The notes beneath the pieces were generated by a model. It searched no databases and had not been told where the DNA came from. It worked only from the letters and a program-made list of their open reading frames with translations. A DNA stretch of 8,086 nucleotides from Bacillota bacterium (GTDB lineage: Bacteria > Bacillota > Clostridia > Lachnospirales > Cellulosilyticaceae): assembly GCA_023415525.1 (NCBI GenBank), contig JAEZKI010000052.1, forward strand, positions 1 through 8,086, in the 5' to 3' direction. Of this stretch, positions 6,641-8,086 are shown piece by piece. The translations under genes were made by a program, and so were the position numbers. Positions within the stretch are counted from its first letter, which is position 1, and every line of letters starts with the position of its first letter.

Positions 6641-6680
6641 GGGAGACTACAAACATCCCCAAAATGTTTGTAAACTCCCT
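6631..6680 (-). terminator. Terminator hairpin after the heparinase-type gene
   Basis: A 17-position stem (6640-6656 with 6664-6680; AGGGAG pairs with CTCCCT, then ACAAACAT with ATGTTTGT; one mismatch) encloses a seven-base loop. On the minus strand it leads into TTGTTTAT. It lies about 33 bases past the stop. The U-tract is interrupted, so termination may be incomplete. Confidence 0.65.
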
Positions 6681-6713
6681 CTATTCTATTTCTAATTCTT
6701 TATTTTAAAATGC

Positions 6714-8086
6714 TTACCAATTTAAGACTGTCCCTACTAATTTATCTTTATTAGGCTCAAATATAATCATATTGCCATACCCCATACAATCCTCTATTTG
6801 AACCAAGTCTGTTGGCGTATTCACTTCTTGATGACAAATGCTTACGAGATAAACTTGATCCTCTATCTCAACCTTAATACCTTCTGCCATATGACTAGGG
6901 TAGATACTTCCCTTTAGTGCAGAGTAAATGGGGAGTTTCTCCACTTTCATAGGGGCTAATCTCTCCTTGCCCCCTTGTATAACCATAATGAGAGAGGTCA
7001 TCTTTTCTCCTTTTACCATCGTTTCAATACATGGATTGGCAACAGCTTCATTGTAGTTTCTAGAAATTTGACTCTCTACCTCCTTCAGCTGGATTCCTTC
7101 TGTTAAAAAGGTAAATTCAGCAAGGGCTTTATCCCCTTTATAAAGAAGTTTATTCCCTTGAACTTCTATTTTCCCTTGTTCATTAAAGTGGAAGTATTGT
7201 TTGTAAGTATGGGGACTATTGCTATAGCATTCATCCACTATTATATAAACTTCTGACTGAAGCTGAAGGATTTTACGATTAACAAAAACGCCTAACTCTT
7301 CCATATAACCAAGATGACCACCTTGTATAAAACTGTAGCCCTCCTTTGTTACAAACTTACCATTAACGGGTTGTGAGAGTGTATAGCATTCCCATGAGTC
7401 CTTGCAGACTGTAAAAAACTTATCATCTACAGTGAGTGTATTGTGGCCTGTAGGGTCTTTAAAAGCAAAGCGCTTAGGCCCAGCCACATAGGTATAGCGC
7501 CCTCCATCTACTAAAACATCTTCACCATGAAGGACTAAATCGATATGTAGTTTGTCTGAATGGCCATGACCTGCCCCTAAAGTGCCACAGTGGAAGCGTA
7601 AGTAATTCGCATCCTCCTCCCAAGAAGTCCGTAAGATATAATTGCCACTTTCCATGAGTCCCATAGAAGTAAAGTCTGGACACTTAACCTCTAAAGCCTC
7701 ATATTCCCGTGCTGCCTCCATGCCTAAGTCCCAAACACTTTCAAAATCTAGCCTTTCTAAGCCACCAAATTTTAAGACAGGGTCCTTAAATAAATAAGCC
7801 CCTACACTTATTAAGTCTCGAATATCTGTATCATCACTATCCCCCATCATAGGTTGATGATGATTGGGTTTTTTCCAGGCTAAATCGGCATAGACCATTT
7901 GATGAATACGTTGTGTCATACTTTCAGGAAGTGCTACGCCATTCCGATTGGCCAAAATAATCACATCAAAATAGCAATGTAAAACTTCATTATGGTACAT
8001 AGGGGATTGCTCCCATTGCACACCGTCAGGTAAAATCTGCATACGTGCTTCTATTTCTAAGTTTTTTAACGCAAACTCTCTATACG
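6714..8086 (-). CDS. Heparinase II/III family polysaccharide lyase (5' end outside window)
   Basis: The frame is open through the right edge, giving 456 residues with the N-terminus missing. An ATG at 8040-8042 is not the start: it has no Shine-Dalgarno, and the codons before it read on sensibly (YREFALKNLEIEAR). Counting from that internal Met, ILPDGVQWEQSPMYHNEVL (3-21) ends the alpha-helical toroid domain. GHGHSDKLHIDL (158-169), VLVDGGRYTY (176-185) and DPTGHNTL (196-203) are the signature of the Hepar_II_III beta-sandwich. H161, D179 and H200 are candidate metal ligands by comparison with heparinase II. Such enzymes (PL12 and related) cleave uronic-acid-containing glycans by beta-elimination; family members usually have 600-700 residues, so roughly 150-250 are missing. 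Substrate and export cannot be judged without the N-terminus. A hairpin follows the stop, so tatD is probably a separate unit. Confidence 0.9.
   Translation of the reverse strand, partial: YREFALKNLEIEARMQILPDGVQWEQSPMYHNEVLHCYFDVIILANRNGVALPESMTQRIHQMVYADLAWKKPNHHQPMMGDSDDTDIRDLISVGAYLFKDPVLKFGGLERLDFESVWDLGMEAAREYEALEVKCPDFTSMGLMESGNYILRTSWEEDANYLRFHCGTLGAGHGHSDKLHIDLVLHGEDVLVDGGRYTYVAGPKRFAFKDPTGHNTLTVDDKFFTVCKDSWECYTLSQPVNGKFVTKEGYSFIQGGHLGYMEELGVFVNRKILQLQSEVYIIVDECYSNSPHTYKQYFHFNEQGKIEVQGNKLLYKGDKALAEFTFLTEGIQLKEVESQISRNYNEAVANPCIETMVKGEKMTSLIMVIQGGKERLAPMKVEKLPIYSALKGSIYPSHMAEGIKVEIEDQVYLVSICHQEVNTPTDLVQIEDCMGYGNMIIFEPNKDKLVGTVLNW

Noticed and set aside
8040..8042. ATG as the start of the heparinase-type gene
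   Set aside because: There is no Shine-Dalgarno, the upstream codons stay open to the window edge, and the family needs a longer N-terminal helical domain.

Overview
The window looks like chromosome from a low-GC Gram-positive bacterium, most likely a member of the Clostridia. Four things suggest this: AT-rich intergenic DNA, strong AAGGAGG-type ribosome binding sites, an S-layer-homology surface protein, and a tatD - yabE - rsmA gene order resembling Bacillus subtilis. The species cannot be fixed from the sequence alone. All six genes lie on the minus strand, so transcription runs from high to low coordinates.

Layout in transcription order: (1) 8086-6714, the C-terminal part of a heparinase II/III-type polysaccharide lyase whose 5' end lies outside the window. 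(2) 6575-5814, a TatD-family metal-dependent hydrolase. (3) A 571-bp AT-rich gap. (4) 5242-4226, a YabE-like cell-wall protein with DUF348, G5 and 3D domains. (5) 4097-3228, RsmA/KsgA, the 16S rRNA dimethyladenosine transferase. (6) 2972-1053, a secreted, probably S-layer-anchored protein with InlB-type repeats and three SLH domains. (7) 811-1, the N-terminal 270 codons of a radical SAM enzyme with a cobalamin-binding-like N-terminal domain, running off the left edge.

TatD, YabE and RsmA form the conserved housekeeping core. In B. subtilis the order is metS-yabD-yabE-rnmV-ksgA. Here rnmV (ribonuclease M5) is absent between yabE and rsmA, and a heparinase-type gene sits where metS would be expected. 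Every complete gene, and the heparinase gene, is followed by a hairpin, and several have a plausible promoter of their own. The cluster therefore looks like separately transcribed units rather than one operon. The lyase and the SLH protein would fit a polysaccharide-using anaerobe with an S-layer.

I see no tRNA or rRNA genes, CRISPR array, insertion sequence, prophage or obvious new defence system. The points most worth checking are the loss of rnmV, the corrected rsmA start (a -10 element overlaps the longer start), the WxGx tandem repeat and unclassified N-terminal domain of the SLH protein, and the long AT-rich gap before yabE.
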